From NCBI GenBank assembly GCA_951804985.1, contig OX638135.1:41850471-41914470 (forward strand): a DNA stretch of 64,000 nt. The letters are read 5' to 3'. This DNA comes from Dryomyza anilis. Its lineage: Eukaryota; Arthropoda; Insecta; Diptera; Dryomyzidae. A program made the translations under genes and the position numbers. Under the pieces are notes generated by a model. It saw only the letters and a program-made list of their open reading frames with translations. It searched no databases and was not told the DNA's origin. Every line of letters begins with the position of its first letter. The stretch's first letter is position 1. This document shows, in pieces, positions 38,098-50,769 of the stretch.

Positions 38098-40635
38098 CAG
38101 GCCCGTGCGAAGGATTTGCTCTTGGGGGGCCTTAGTCATGAACATATGTCATTATTTCTAAAAATCGGTATCTAACGAGGCCTAAACTAGGTAAGATATC
38201 GGGTGTACGATTTTCTTATAACGGGGTTTCCTTCAAGAACTTTCATTAGGTCATTAGGTCACAGTTGGCCCATATTCCATAGCTTTGTTAGGGCCCCAAC
38301 AAAATAGTTTAATCGTAATAAAAACAGTATTCCATTAATGAAAATACGTATAAATTTTGACAATTAAACATATACAAAACTAGCAATAAATTGAAAAAGG
38401 CTTTGAAAAATATTCGAAATTTATATAATTTGAGAAAATATTAAATAAAACCAATCGATTTCATTTGAAATTTGTACTTACATTTCATAAAAAATGTTAT
38501 AATAATGGTAAAGTAATTCCAATTTTCCAATTTAAGCAGTACTATTTCAGAATTTGAAGAAATTTGGAAGTATGGTGAAACAACATGAAATTAAGATATT
38601 AATAAAATTTTAGCTTCCCAGATGGTGTGGTTAAAAAAATTTTGTGATTTAAATTTGAAAAATTATGTATAAATAATAAATAAATTAATCAATTGAACAT
38701 AACTTATGCAATAGTGAAGCAACATAAAACACTAAAGCTCATTTAAAAGGTAATAAAATTGCAAAAAAATTTTAAACAAAGTTCATTTTAAAAGAATATA
38801 TCTCAAAAGCAATGTTGAAAGTCGATTTTAAAATTAAAATCAGTTTTTGACGTTTTATTATTTATGAAAATTGTCAAAAAAGTAGACTTTAATTTTAAAC
38901 TTGACTTTAAATTATCTTTGAATTTGAAATGAAAATGCATATCATATTTTCATAATACAAAAAAAAATGTTTGCGGCACAAAAAAGGGTGTAAAATAAAT
39001 TATGTTTACAAATTCAAATGCGGATATTGTGGTCAAAGCAAATAATGAAAAAAAATCTTGTGAATTCAAAAATTCTCTGATTTCTGACAAACAAAAATAT
39101 TAACAAGTTTTCAGTTATCGATCATGTCGTCAACAAAAGTGGGAAAATAAATTTTGGACATTTTGATAAGCTAGCCGTTCTACAATTAATGCAATTATTG
39201 CAGGGATACTGTTGGAAATATTACAATTCGGTTTCAAGAGACCATCTTCTTAAATAGTAAATGCAAATCAGGTCGAAAATCAGGATTTATGAATCGTAAA
39301 TTTGCGACGAAAGTAAAGTGTTGGTACTAAGCCCACAATAACCAATAAGAGATATGTAAAAAAATATAATATATTTCATATTTTCAAAAAGTGAAGATGA
39401 GATTTAAACTGAGATAATTTAAAGTTCCAAATAAAATCGAAGAAATGGATTATATATTATATTGGATATATTATATAATTTGTTCAAAATGATGTAACCC
39501 TCCAAACTGCCTGAGCTAGATCCAGATTTAAAATTTTTGGCTTATATAAAATCCATTCTTCGAAAAATATTGAAATATTGTTAAACTGAAATAAAATAAG
39601 CGATAGTTAGATTAGTGTTATCAAAAATGTTAGAAGAAATGGTGTCCAACGGCTGATGGTAGGTGGAAAACAAAAATACGGAAATTCGTCCTAACTCATT
39701 CAGAAATATAATTCTTTAACTATTTTTTAAAACAAAGGATATATTTTTTACAGTGTTAACTTTTTAAGTTTAAAAGAAAATGTATAAATAATTTCGTTTA
39801 CACCCTTAATTTTTAGTATGGATATAAAAGAATTTTTACAAATTCAAATCATTTAAAGGTTTAATTCCCTTTTGAAATGTTACTATTAGATATTTTAAAA
39901 ATCAATTCAAATTTATTTAAATGCGAATGAAAGCTGTAAACGAATTGGTATCGTACACCCATTTTTATATTTATACTCAATGATGTCTCAGCAATGAACT
40001 ACTTCCAACTTTTTTCAAATGTTTGACCAAAAATTTATAAAATAAAAAGTTGAAAAATATTTGTTTAAAAAAAATAAATAGTTTGTATTGTATTGTTTAA
40101 AAAAATAAGATTGTAAGAAAATTCCAATATTTTTTAGTTCGGAAAAAATGTTTCTTCCAACACAAGAAAAAAAAATTCGACAAAAATAATTTTAAGCAAT
40201 GAAAATTTTTGTATAGAAAGTATACATTTTTTTGAAGTATATATTTTTGAATATATATATAACCTTTTATTAGTATACTTTTTATATTTTTTAATTTCCT
40301 CAATACTTTTTTAACATCAATAAAATTTTATTAGAATAAGAATGAGTAAAGTCAGCTCACAAATGAGATTGATCTTTATCACTTTTTTGCTCTTATCTTC
40401 TTTTATTGTTTTTTGCTTTTAGAAAATATTGTTTCGTTTTTACTCTTAACATTTTGATCAGTTTTTTATTCTAACATATTGTTTAAACCACTTTTGATCT
40501 GAGCGTGTGATATTATAAAATTATAATTTACATTCATATAAATTTTGAGGCTTTAATTTAATTAAATAATTTATTGTAATGCTCCTGGGGGGTGGGGGTT
40601 TGAACCCCCAAAATCCATCCGTGCGCACGGGCCTG
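38098..40635. mobile_element. hAT-type element with 12-bp ends and 8-bp target duplication
   Basis: CAGGCCCGTGCG at 38098-38109 and its reverse complement at 40624-40635. TACACACA flanks both sides (38090-38097, 40636-40643). Next to the ends are G-rich GGGGGG/CCCCC tracts (38124-38133, 40586-40612). The 2538-bp interior is AT-rich and has no transposase frame, so it is non-autonomous and unusually long for a MITE. Confidence 0.88.
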
Positions 40636-40643
40636 TACACACA

Positions 40644-41140
40644 GAAAAATACTCTTTTGGCATGAGGTTAACGTTGCAACCGAAATACATATATTGTAAC
40701 CTCATGTCATTAAAGTGAACGTACAATTTTTTACTCGACCTATTTTTGGACCGTGTGAATTCCGTTCTTTACCTAGAAAGTTGAAATTTAAATATGGATA
40801 GTATTAAACACGAGATAAAATATTGCAAACTCGGAACTTCTAATTTTCTCCGCTAGGGGGTGCATTTATTATTAATGACCTCTCGGATGATCGTACTTCA
40901 CACAGAAAGCTGAAGTTTAAAATAGTATTGTAGACTGGAATAAATTTGACATGCTCAGTACTTCAATTTTCCACTGCTAGAGGGCGTTAACTGATGAAAG
41001 CCTATATCGCTGTAATATAGGCCAGAAAGTAGTTCAAAAATCCACCGACAGGGCGTTAGTGACAGTGACTCGGGCACCAAACCTAAGATAGTCTTAACTC
41101 TAGAGTGTGTAATTACCCCTGTCCATTCCTCGTATTATAA
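40644..41140. other. Non-coding with a diverged internal duplication
   Basis: Around 40780-40880 and 40905-40990 the order AAAG.TGAA.TTTAAA, GTATT..A, ACTTC..ATTTTC.(A)CTGCTAG/CGCTAG, GGG.GTTAAC is repeated, about 120 bp apart. No gene. Confidence 0.4.
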
Positions 41141-41385
<245 letters not shown>

Positions 41386-41484
41386 CGTTCATTCCAACAC
41401 GCAACCCCTCTATCTCTTTAATGCTTGCTTGCAACGTTCTGGTCTATCTGCTCTATCATATGTTTTACGTAGTTTAACGTATAG

Positions 41485-41508
41485 TTTAAATAAATAATAA
41501 TAAATCTA

Positions 41509-41607
<99 letters not shown>

Positions 41608-41660
41608 TGATGCTATCTCCTTATCTGAATGTGTTTTTATTCTGGTGAGTTCCTCTATCT
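41485..41660. repeat. Tandem unit 2 of the same (TA)n-bearing repeat
   Basis: Same flanks as 41141-41385 with a shorter (TA)n tract (41513-41603). The right flank has a TTTT insertion (GTGTTTTTATTCTGG). Confidence 0.85.
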
Positions 41661-42061
41661 GTGAATTGAATTGAATCTACCTGACCCTCACAATGAGCAG
41701 GATTAGCCATATTATTGCCAAGTTATTTTTCTAATAAAACTATATCTAATTACTGTCACAAGTTTTTTAATATTCAATGAGATTTCCTTGCTATCATTAT
41801 TTTTACTTAAATCTAATCATTTTCGTGTATTCATCATTACAATCACTCACATATTTAAGTGTCTATAAAACATAATTATATTCATATAATAACATCGTTA
41901 TATCTCTATCAAAATTATCATTCATATATTACCATATATAATATTGTACTTTAAAATTTTATAAAATATGCTGTAGTTTATATAAAACATATATGTGTTA
42001 AGAAAACAAAAACACATTTTTCCTATTACTTAACATTCTTTTATATTGCGAAGTTTGACAT
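41661..42061. other. Non-coding, AT-rich
   Basis: Nothing recognised apart from AT-rich simple words. Confidence 0.4.
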
Positions 42062-42070
42062 TATATTATA

Positions 42071-42372
42071 ATAATAACAGATTGGCGCTACAGTCCTGTA
42101 TAGAACTTCGGCCGAGCTCTCTCACCATTTTGAGCTGTGCGTGTTATATTTGTACTCAAAGTGGTGGAACCTACAGTTTATTGCCGAATCCGAACGGCGG
42201 GTGAGAGCTTTTCATAGGCAATGGTTTTACTCTCGTAGGTTTGCGATTTACTGACGGTATAGACGGTATAAAATGTTTCTATGAAAAGTTGTTGTTAGCC
42301 CCAGTCCAGACTTGAACCGGGGACCTTTCGGCTCGCAGTCAAACGCACTAACCACTGAGCTACCGCGGCTAC
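42071..42372 (-). mobile_element. tRNA-derived SINE, copy 1
   Basis: Read on the minus strand it starts GTAGCCGCGGTAGCTCAGTG (box A TAGCTCAGTGG). It has TGGTTAGTGCG.T..ACTGCGAGCCGAAAGG and box B (CGGTTCAAG-type; here slightly mutated), then a unique body and a (TTA)n tail. A 9-bp target duplication TATATTATA flanks it (42062-42070, 42373-42381). Two other copies are at 44447 and 63821. Confidence 0.88.
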
Positions 42373-42381
42373 TATATTATA

Positions 42382-43537
42382 GTTTGTGTTAATATTTTAC
42401 AATGTAAGTTGTGGTATGTACAAAATACATGTGTCATATAACATATTTATTTAAGTTTATAATTTCATATTTTAATATCTATTAAACTAATCAGCATAAT
42501 AAATACGTATATTGGTTTTGTTGTTTCATAAACATTTTTCCAGAAGAGAAAACAAAATATTTATTTATTCATAACTCTAACAGTATATATTTTATCTGAA
42601 TAACATATTCTACAAGTAAAACATCTTCCACTTTTTTTTTGTTTTAAACCTTGTGAAGTTTAGCTTATTTTGAAGCTGTTTATTTTTAAAAAATGCTCAT
42701 TCGACATATATGCAATTTTTATTTTTATTTTTTTATTCTATCGCAATCTCTAACGAAACTTAAGTGATCATCTTAAGTTTTCGCTCGAGTTCACTTAATA
42801 CCATTCATAATACACGTATGCAATTGATCAAGTTGCAGACTAGTATTCGTCGTATTTAGTGAAATGCTTAAAAACAATTTGCTGCTGTTCTTTTCAAACT
42901 ATTTAATTAATAGCTTAAGATTGGCATAAAGTCTTACAGATGTCGACTCTTTTTGAAGAGTACATCGAATCCTTACATTAAATGTAATTGCCTTTCTCAT
43001 TTGTTTCTATCCTTAATACAATTATATTATTTAATAATTTATATCTTTTAACTATATTTTTGTTTTATATATATATTCATTTCCTTAACATCAATTTCTA
43101 CATTTTTCTTTTTTTTTTCTCCTTCTATTCAACATAAACTTATAATTTATTGCATAGGCTAGTAAATTACCCGAAGTAATACTTAGCGGCTTTAATAAAA
43201 TAAATTTCAATATAACACTTGGACCATTTGCTAGCTCTTAAATCGTGTATGCATTTTGTCGTGGTAATAATACTTATATACTTTTATAATATTTCTCTAA
43301 TCCATTAATTCAATCATAATTTTTTATATCTCTTTTGGATCATTTTCTAGCTCTAAAACCCACATGTCATTTATTTGCTCGTCAGCAATTAACAAAAATT
43401 AATAATACTGGCAGTACTTAGCAATTTATTCAATATGTCAATTTCATACAAAATGTTTTATCGCATTTATTTTGTTTAATAGACCGTGCTATCATTTAAT
43501 ATTCTTTCCTATTTATATTTTTTCTAATACTTCTTGT
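42382..43537. other. Non-coding; may include gypsy A 3' sequence
   Basis: AT-rich. The block GCTAGTAAATTACCCGAAGTAATACTTAGCGGC (43159-43191) recurs diverged at 44329-44361 (GCTAGTAATTTACCCTTAAGTAATACATAGCGAC), on either side of mini-me C. TTTTGGATCATTTTCTAGCTCT and CTTGGACCATTTGCTAGCTCT (43220, 43335) are also repeated. This could be decayed LTR or 3' UTR. Confidence 0.4.
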
Positions 43538-43668
43538 TATACCCTACACCTATGAGGTACAGGGTATATTTGTGCATATATTGTAACGCCCCTTAGGAGG
43601 CGTGTCCGGTATGGAAAAGTATATATATTCTTGATCAACATCACTACCCGAGTTCGTTTAGCCATGTC

Positions 43669-43701
<33 letters not shown>

Positions 43702-44297
43702 TGCTGTCTTGCTGTCTTGCTGTCCGAATACAGAATAACTTGAGAAATACTGATCAGAATGCGATGAAATTTCGTCTCAATATATTTTAGCCAAAAGTAG
43801 GAACTGAGTTTGAAAATGAGCCAAATCGGTCAACGGACACGCCCACCTCCCATACAAGTCACTTTTATATAACTTTTATATAAAATTTAAAAGGTATTGT
43901 TTGAATTCACCTATAAATATGTGTTCCAAAAATGGGCGTGATCTGCCCAATTTTTTTTTTTCATTATTTCCCGGGTTTTCATAGTGGAAATTTGATCCGT
44001 AAATTATTAAAATCAAATCTATGAAATATTAGCCTTTCAAAATTTTAAATACAGTTAAATTTAGTTTTTTATACTTTTATATAATTTTTTTAATTTATGG
44101 GGATATAAGACGTAAATTTCTGATATATGAATAATATTCTGAGGGTGGGGAGGTTCAGTATAATTAAAAACTTTAAAATTAAGGTATGCAATTAAATATT
44201 CCACATTAATATCCCCACCAAAGGTGTAGGGTATTCCATAGTCGGGCCCGACCGACTATAAAAATCTTCCCCATGTGACCTAACTTTCCCAACTTGT
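43538..44297 (+). mobile_element. mini-me-like element C
   Basis: Starts TATACCCTACACCTATGAGG and carries GTAACGCCCCTTAGGAGGCG, TATATATTCTTGATCAACAT and a (GTCT)n array (43667-43700) with TCTTGCTG units. It ends with GTCGGGCCCGACCGAC and TTTCCCAACTTG. Very close to element A except for one internal deletion (after 43880) of about 80 bp. Confidence 0.78.
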
Positions 44298-44446
44298 TTT
44301 TTATTTAAATTTGTTCCACCACGTGCTAGTAATTTACCCTTAAGTAATACATAGCGACCTGTGGGTACCGTTTTATTTTAATTTTCCCAATCATTATCAT
44401 ACAATACTTAACTTTTCGCAATTCACTTATAAATATATTTCTAATA

Positions 44447-44763
44447 GTAGCCGCGGTAGCTCAGTGGTTAGTGCGTTGGACTGCGAGCCGAAAGGTCCCC
44501 GGTTCAAGCCTGGACTGGGGCTAACAACATCTTTTCATAGAAACATTTTTCTATACCGCGCTACCTCTCGTCAGTAAATGGCAAACCTACGAGAGTAAAA
44601 CCATTTGCCTATGAAAAAGCTTTCACCCGCCGTTCGGATTCGGCAATAAACTGTAGGTCCCACCAATTTGAGTACAAATATAACACGCACAGCTCAAAAT
44701 GGTGAGAGAGCTCGGCCGAAGTTCTATACAGGACTGTAGCGCCAAACTATTATTATTATTATT
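44447..44763 (+). mobile_element. tRNA-derived SINE, copy 2, inserted at the gypsy A stop codon
   Basis: GTAGCCGCGGTAGCTCAGTG (box A) and GGTCCCCGGTTCAAGCCTGG (box B) form the tRNA-like head, followed by the same body as copy 1 and an (ATT)n tail (44743-44763). The 9-bp target duplication ATTTCTAAT is at 44437-44445 and 44764-44772. The right copy of the duplication contains the minus-strand stop codon of gypsy A (44768-44770). Confidence 0.92.
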
Positions 44764-44767
44764 ATTT

Positions 44768-45745
44768 CTAATTATGATATTTTTTCAACAAATTGTTGTG
44801 TATTTTCTTTCCCTTTCCTTTTATTAATATTGTCGTTGTCACGGGGGTAGTGACGGACAAAACCTTATAGGGCCCTACCCAAATTGGTGAAAATTTATTT
44901 TTCCTATTTTGATTCTTCATTACAACCATTTCCCCAATTTGAAACACAATGGAGTTTAATGATTTATCATTATACCCAATAATTTGCATGTATCAGAAAA
45001 TAACTTTGACTCGAAATTAGAGCCATTGTCAGTTACTAGCATTTTTGAAATATTGTGGCGTGTTATAATTTCATCATAAAATGCTTTAGCCACTGTGCTT
45101 GCCTCTGCGTCTGGTATGACTACACAGCACATATATTTTGAAAAATCGTCATGAAAATTTTAAATGTATTTATTGCCAGATACTGTCTCAAGTAAAATTT
45201 CTACTAAGCCCATACAAACATTATCAAATGGGCGCGTTGGTGTATCTGTCAAGACCATCGGCATTTTTGTTAGCTTAGAACTTTTGTTAACTTGACATTT
45301 AGGGCAATTTTTTATATACTCTTTAATTTGTTTTTGCATATCCTTCCACCTATATTGCTTTCTTATTCGAAAATATGTTTTCAGTGTGCCCTGATGACCC
45401 CCTAACGGCGAGTCGTGAAAGTCTCTAATAACTGTTTTAATTTCTTCAGGATCAGTTAATACTTGACTCAAGATTGTTTCACCATCCATATCCGTTACCG
45501 TGTCGTCCATGACTGGTTTCCTGACGTCCGGGTGTGGCTCTATTGCATTTGGTGTAGTCTTAGAACGGGTTTGAACTGCCGAAATTTCTGTTTCTAATTG
45601 TGGAATCCTACTCAATGCATCAGCATTTAAATTCTTTTTGCCAGGTTTATAAATTATTTCGCACTCGTATTCTGATAATTTGTGCCTAAACCTGGCTAGC
45701 CTTTATGTTTGATCCTTTAAATTTGCTATGCTGCTTTGCTGGTGA
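44768..45745 (-). pseudogene. Gypsy A RNase H end and integrase, broken
   Basis: From right to left: the RNase H tail with KPGKKNLNADALSR (about 45615-45660), then the integrase zinc finger (HDSPLGGHQG and CPKCQVNK, 45290-45400). The core's first region, near 45190, has VCMGLVE where the family has Asp before the hydrophobic stretch. A second region VTDNGSNFES (about 45010-45040) keeps the second Asp. The part that would carry the catalytic Glu is deleted, and the frame resumes in a GPYKVL C-terminal module (44855-44880) with a stop at 44768. Integrase would insert the cDNA. This copy cannot. Confidence 0.8.
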
Positions 45746-46531
45746 TCCGTATAAACCGTGACCCAAGTAACAATTTACTAGACAAGCCCATTTTCTGTCT
45801 AGTTTCTAGTTAGAAAATGACAGAGCTGCACTGGATAGAACCACTTGTGTATTACTGGCTACTTTTTGGTGGGGTTTTGCTGGGGCTGTAAGAAGGCAAA
45901 ACTAGATAGGGAAACCACTTGAATTCTAGCTACTTTCTATGCTGGCTATAATGGTGCTAAACTGGCTAGGAAAACGTTTTGAAAACTAGCTACTTTTAGA
46001 CTGGCTATGATAGGCTAAACTGGCAGGGAAATCGTCTTCAAAACTAGCTTTTTTCTAGACTGGAGCCTTAATGCTCAACTGGCCAAGAACAATTTCGATT
46101 GACAAGTTATTTTCTGAAAATGTCTTCAAAGCGAACCACTGGTTAGAAATAAGAATGGTTGTAATCTTGTCAGAGAATTCTCCGCATTTTTATTTTGTTT
46201 TATAGAAACAAATTAATAGATAATTTCAAACATTCAAAAATGCGAAAAAATCTTTTTATTTTTAATTAATCTGAATTCTGCCTAAAACAGTAATTAATAC
46301 AAGGTGTAATCAAGGTAGATGTAAGAAAATTGAGAAAAGTCGAAGACTATTTCTTTCAAACATTTTTCGTTTTATTTTTTTGTAAAATTTTGTGCAATGC
46401 GCAAAAAATTAAATATAAAACGTAGTCACTTTAAATTTAATATTTTTGTCAGAATATATATTTTTTTAAGGCAAATAATGCCTTTTTTGCGTTGTTCTTG
46501 TATTATTTGTATATATTTGTTTAATTTGTAT

Positions 46532-46557
46532 ATATATATATGTATATATTACATATA

Positions 46558-46648
<91 letters not shown>
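46532..46648. repeat. (TA)n microsatellite
   Basis: Nearly pure TA with ATGTATATATTACATATAAT at its left edge. Lies inside the CCCAAGTA-ended element. Confidence 0.95.
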
Positions 46649-46651
<3 letters not shown>

Positions 46652-47012
46652 TATGCCAAACAGCGGCTTGCCCCCGCTGCATAAATCATGCAACTGCAAC
46701 ATTGTACTAGGCAAAATTTTGTCTTTTTTACGCTAGATGGCGTCAAGTGACATTTTGACACTTTGTATATATTATTAGATTTTAAGCATGAATTTCCGGT
46801 GTCTGTTGCTATGCCAGAATCGGGTCTCTTTGACTTTGTACTTCAAGCGGTAAGCATCGACTAAATAAAGCTTCTCCTGAAAAAGAAATAATCCTAATTC
46901 ATGTGTTTTCTTTCCTCATTCTGTACGCCCACGAGCAACTATTGCTTGAACTAAATCAAGCAGCACCCTATTCAGCGGAACTCCATCTCGGTTTTAAGCA
47001 CCACCAGATTAT

Positions 47013-47135
<123 letters not shown>

Positions 47136-47399
47136 ATTTGTATAAATTTGTTTATTTAAAGTAACACCAAAGTAATCAATAAATTTTTTGTAATATTTAA
47201 AGATTTTTATATATGACTAGTAAACGACTAGTTTACGTACTAAAAAACTATCTAGAAACTGGGTAGTTAACTATCCAATCACCACCTGGAATTAGCAAGT
47301 TCCTAGATAGTTTTACTGGCTAGAAACTAGTATGGCTTCTAGTAAAACTGGCAAGTTACTGGCCAGTTTTACTAGGCATTGTTACCTGGGGAATCGACG

Positions 47400-48420
47400 C
47401 CCCAACAAATACGCTCTTTGCTAAAAATTCTCGTTCAATAGTTGAGTACCTTGTGTCAACTATTGATCGTCGCGTCATTTAGAGCTCTACTTGCAAGTTC
47501 GATTGGTCGATCAGAACCTGGCTCGCCCTGCGACAGCACAGTTCCTATAGCTTGTCCACTTGCAGCTGTTGTCAATACAAAGGGTTTTGAAAAATCTGGG
47601 TATGCTAGAACATTATGTGAAATAATTGCTTCCTTAAGTTTAATAAATGACTCCTGGCACTTGTCTGTCCATTCAAAACTGGCATCCTTCCGCAACAGTT
47701 TATTAATCGGTAGTGTTAACTTGGACATATTTTTTACGAATTTCCTGTAATAATTTACTAAACCTAAGAAGGCTTGTACCTGTTTCTTGGTCTTAGGTAC
47801 CGAAATATTTTTGACACATTCTATTTTATCGGGATCTGGCATTGCGCCTGATTCCGTGCATTTGTGCCCTAAATATACTACTTCACGCCTTAAAAAATTG
47901 CATTTTTCCGTATTTAATTTCATATTATTTTCCCTCAATTTTTGTAACAAATTACATAGTCTAATTTCGTGCTCCATTATATTTTTTCCATACACTACTA
48001 TGTCATCCAGATATATCAAGTCCCTGCAATCCCGTTAAAATGTGGTTCATTATACTTTGAAACATAGCGGGTGCCCCCGTCAATGCAAAGGGCATCCTAT
48101 TAAATTCAAAATGTCCCAAACCCGTGCTGAACGCAGTGTTTTCTGTGTGGCGTTCGTCCACTAGCACTTGGTGATAACCACTTGCATGATCCAATGTTGA
48201 AAAATACCTACTGTGACCTAATTGATCCAAAATTTCATCAATACGAGGTGTTGGAAATACTTGTTTGATTGTTGCCTCGTTTAGTTTTCTGAAATCTATT
48301 ACCAGTATCCATTTTTTCTGACCGTCCTTGCAACTCTTTTTAGGTGAAATAATATCGTCGTCTAATATCTTCTTCACCTGTTTGTTGATTTCTTCTCTGT
48401 GAATATGTGGTAATTTATAT
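47400..48420 (-). pseudogene. Gypsy A reverse transcriptase and start of RNase H
   Basis: VIDFRKLNEATI (about 48290), LDHASGYHQV with the first catalytic Asp (about 48190), FNRMPFALTGAPAMFQ, and YLDD at 48002-48013 are the RT palm landmarks. FLGLVNYYRKFVKNMSKLT (about 47745) is the connection. The RNase H start (about 47580) reads FVLTTAASG where families have TDAS, so the first catalytic Asp is Ala. The two main frames overlap by 17 bases near 48003-48019, a frameshift. RNase H is then cut at 47390 by the inserted element. Confidence 0.88.
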
Positions 48421-48539
48421 TGTTTTCGGTTAATCGGAGATTGGCCGCCTATCGTGGGGATTTAATGTTTTAAAATTGGTGTATACGAAAGCTCATCCCC
48501 CTCTAACAGAAATACATCATGGTATGACGCACATATTTT

Positions 48540-49340
48540 TTCTATGGATGCCTTCTCTTTCGATACAATTTTAATGATTCAAATAGTTTGGATATTCTGT
48601 GTCGTATGTTTATGATTTGTACGCTATTCATTGTGCCACTCACTGGTTCCATTAATTTATTATAATTTGAAAATTTGAGCTGTATGATCTTATTAAATAT
48701 TATATCTTTTTCTGTTGAGTTTAACACTGAAACGTAAACACTATTTTTTCTCACAGTTGATATGGTTTCTCCGATATAAACTCCTGGGGAAATTTATTGT
48801 TTTTGAATTATTACTACGGGGATCTTGGTGGTAGTCTGGCGATACCTTTAGATCTTGCTGTTATTTTTATTTCTTCACTGTATAATATTTTGTTTATTTC
48901 ATCTAGTGATCTGAGAGGCAGTGTTACAATTTTATTTTTATTCCTATCTATAAAGGTTAATCCCTTTTCCACTGCATTGATGATTGCGTGGTTCCATAGA
49001 TTGTCTCGTCCAAGTAAACCGTCTGCCGGAACTCCCTGATCCTGCATTATTGTATGTAACGTCAGACTGAGCCTTCTATTTTCCATATGTTGAATTTCAA
49101 GTGGTCCTGCGGTGGTCACTTGTCTCCCAAATGCTCCGCTCAGATCTTTTGTGTCTTTTAAATTTCTCTCTAGTTTATTATATAATGCACTGCACTTTAC
49201 AAAGCTAGAGTCTGCACCAGAATCTACGATTAATATTAGTTTCCCATTTGTCGCTTCCTTATAAGGAATTTCTATAAAAACATCATTTAATTTTGATATC
49301 TGTCTGAATTCCCCATGTCTACGATTTTGCTTAGATTTTG
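48540..49340 (-). pseudogene. Gypsy A aspartic protease and downstream pol
   Basis: ILIVDSGADSSFV (about 49213-49235) is the retropepsin active site. GLLGRDNLW (about 49000) is the conserved C-terminal Leu-Leu-Gly-Arg-Asp motif. The frame runs on to 48814, then breaks. A 70-residue frame at 48542-48754 continues the linker before RT. The protease would cut the Gag-Pol precursor. Confidence 0.8.
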
Positions 49341-49344
49341 TATA

Positions 49345-49720
49345 TTAACTTAATTTAAATTTCTTAATATTTTCAATATATTTACTAATATTTTTATTTA
49401 AACTATCAATTCCTGAAGTAATCAGATCATTTAATTTCTTCTTATTTTCTTCTATACATATCCTATTTATTATGCAATCATACAAATTATTTTTTGCTGT
49501 TAATGCTACTATGCCGAAAACGTTCAACGTTAATACAATTAGTGAAATAAAATTATCTACTATTTTCCTACCATTGATAGCGAACGTATCCACTGCCGCG
49601 CACGTCGTCTGATTCACAATTCCTATCTTCTTTGGCCTGATTTCGCAATTTGTCTTGGGTTCCCAGATTATTGGCCTATTCTGGGCCCCTAACAGTTTCC
49701 CTGGTTGCGGGCAGACTCAA
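49345..49720 (-). pseudogene. Gypsy A pol N-terminal segment / gag-pol junction
   Basis: A frame (49617-49345) has a hydrophobic stretch near residues 20-41 (FISLIVLTLNVFGIVALTAK) then a predicted coiled-coil-like KKKLNDLITSGIDSLNKNIS. It lies between the gag end and protease and is probably the degraded junction region. I do not recognise it as a separate gene. Confidence 0.35.
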
Positions 49721-50003
49721 AATCTCTCTTCGCATAACAATTTTCTAACGTAAGCCCAAGGCTTGCACACCATTTGCATTTATTTAAATCCTGATTATTA
49801 TAATGATTATTATTACTACTATTCCCATTATTATTTTTAGTACGAATATTATTCCGATAATTACTATTTCTATTTTAATTATTATTGTTGTTATTATTAT
49901 TGTAATTATTTTCATTGTTATTACCGATAACTATAATTACCGATAACTATTATTATTGGTATTGTTATTATAATTATTATACTCTACACCTATGAGGTAC
50001 AGG

Positions 50004-50721
50004 CATAGCTCCCAACCTAAATTCTGACAAAAAATCTGTTTTTCTTACAGCTATAATTAAAACGAGTTGGGAAAGTTAGGTCACATGGGTAAGTTCGGTC
50101 ACATGGGGCGGATTTTTATAGTCGGTCGGGCCCGACTATGGAATACCCTACACCTTTGGTGGAGATATTAATGAGGAATATTTAATTGTATACCTTAATT
50201 TTAAATTTTTAATTATGCTGAACCTCAGAATATTATTCATATATCAGAAATTTACGTCTTATATCCCCATAAATTAAAAAAAATTATATAAAGTATAAAA
50301 AACTAAAAAAAAAATTGAAAAATATAATTGGGCGGACCACGCCTATATTTAAAATTTTGAAAGGCTAATATTTCATAGATTTGATTTTAATAATTTACGG
50401 ATCAAATTTTTACTATGAAAACCCGGGATATAATGAAAAAAAAGGTGGGCGGATCACGCCCATTTTTGGACCACATATTTTTAGGTAAATTCTAACAATA
50501 CCTTTTAAATTTTATAACTATACCTTGAATACTTTTCGAAATATTAGTTTCGAAAGAGTTATATAAAAGTGACTTGTATGGGAGGTGGGCGTGTCCGTTG
50601 ACCGATTTGGCTCATTTTCAAACTCAGTTCCTACTTTGGGCTAAAATATATTGGGACGAAATTTCATCGCATTCTGATCAGTATTTCTCAAGTTATTCTG
50701 TATTCGGACAGCAAGACAGCA

Positions 50722-50769
<48 letters not shown>

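Noticed and set aside
43159..44361. Two related blocks (GCTAGTAAATTACCC..) as the gypsy A 3' LTR pair
   Set aside because: Only about 33 bp are shared and neither block matches the putative 5' LTR convincingly.
44450..44515. tRNA gene with boxes A and B (also at 42369 minus and 63821)
   Set aside because: The same head is followed by the same 230-bp body and ATT tail in three places with target duplications. These are SINEs, not tRNA genes.
49345..49617. Separate membrane protein gene with a hydrophobic segment and coiled coil
   Set aside because: It lies between gypsy A gag and protease on the same strand and is most likely the degraded gag-pol junction.
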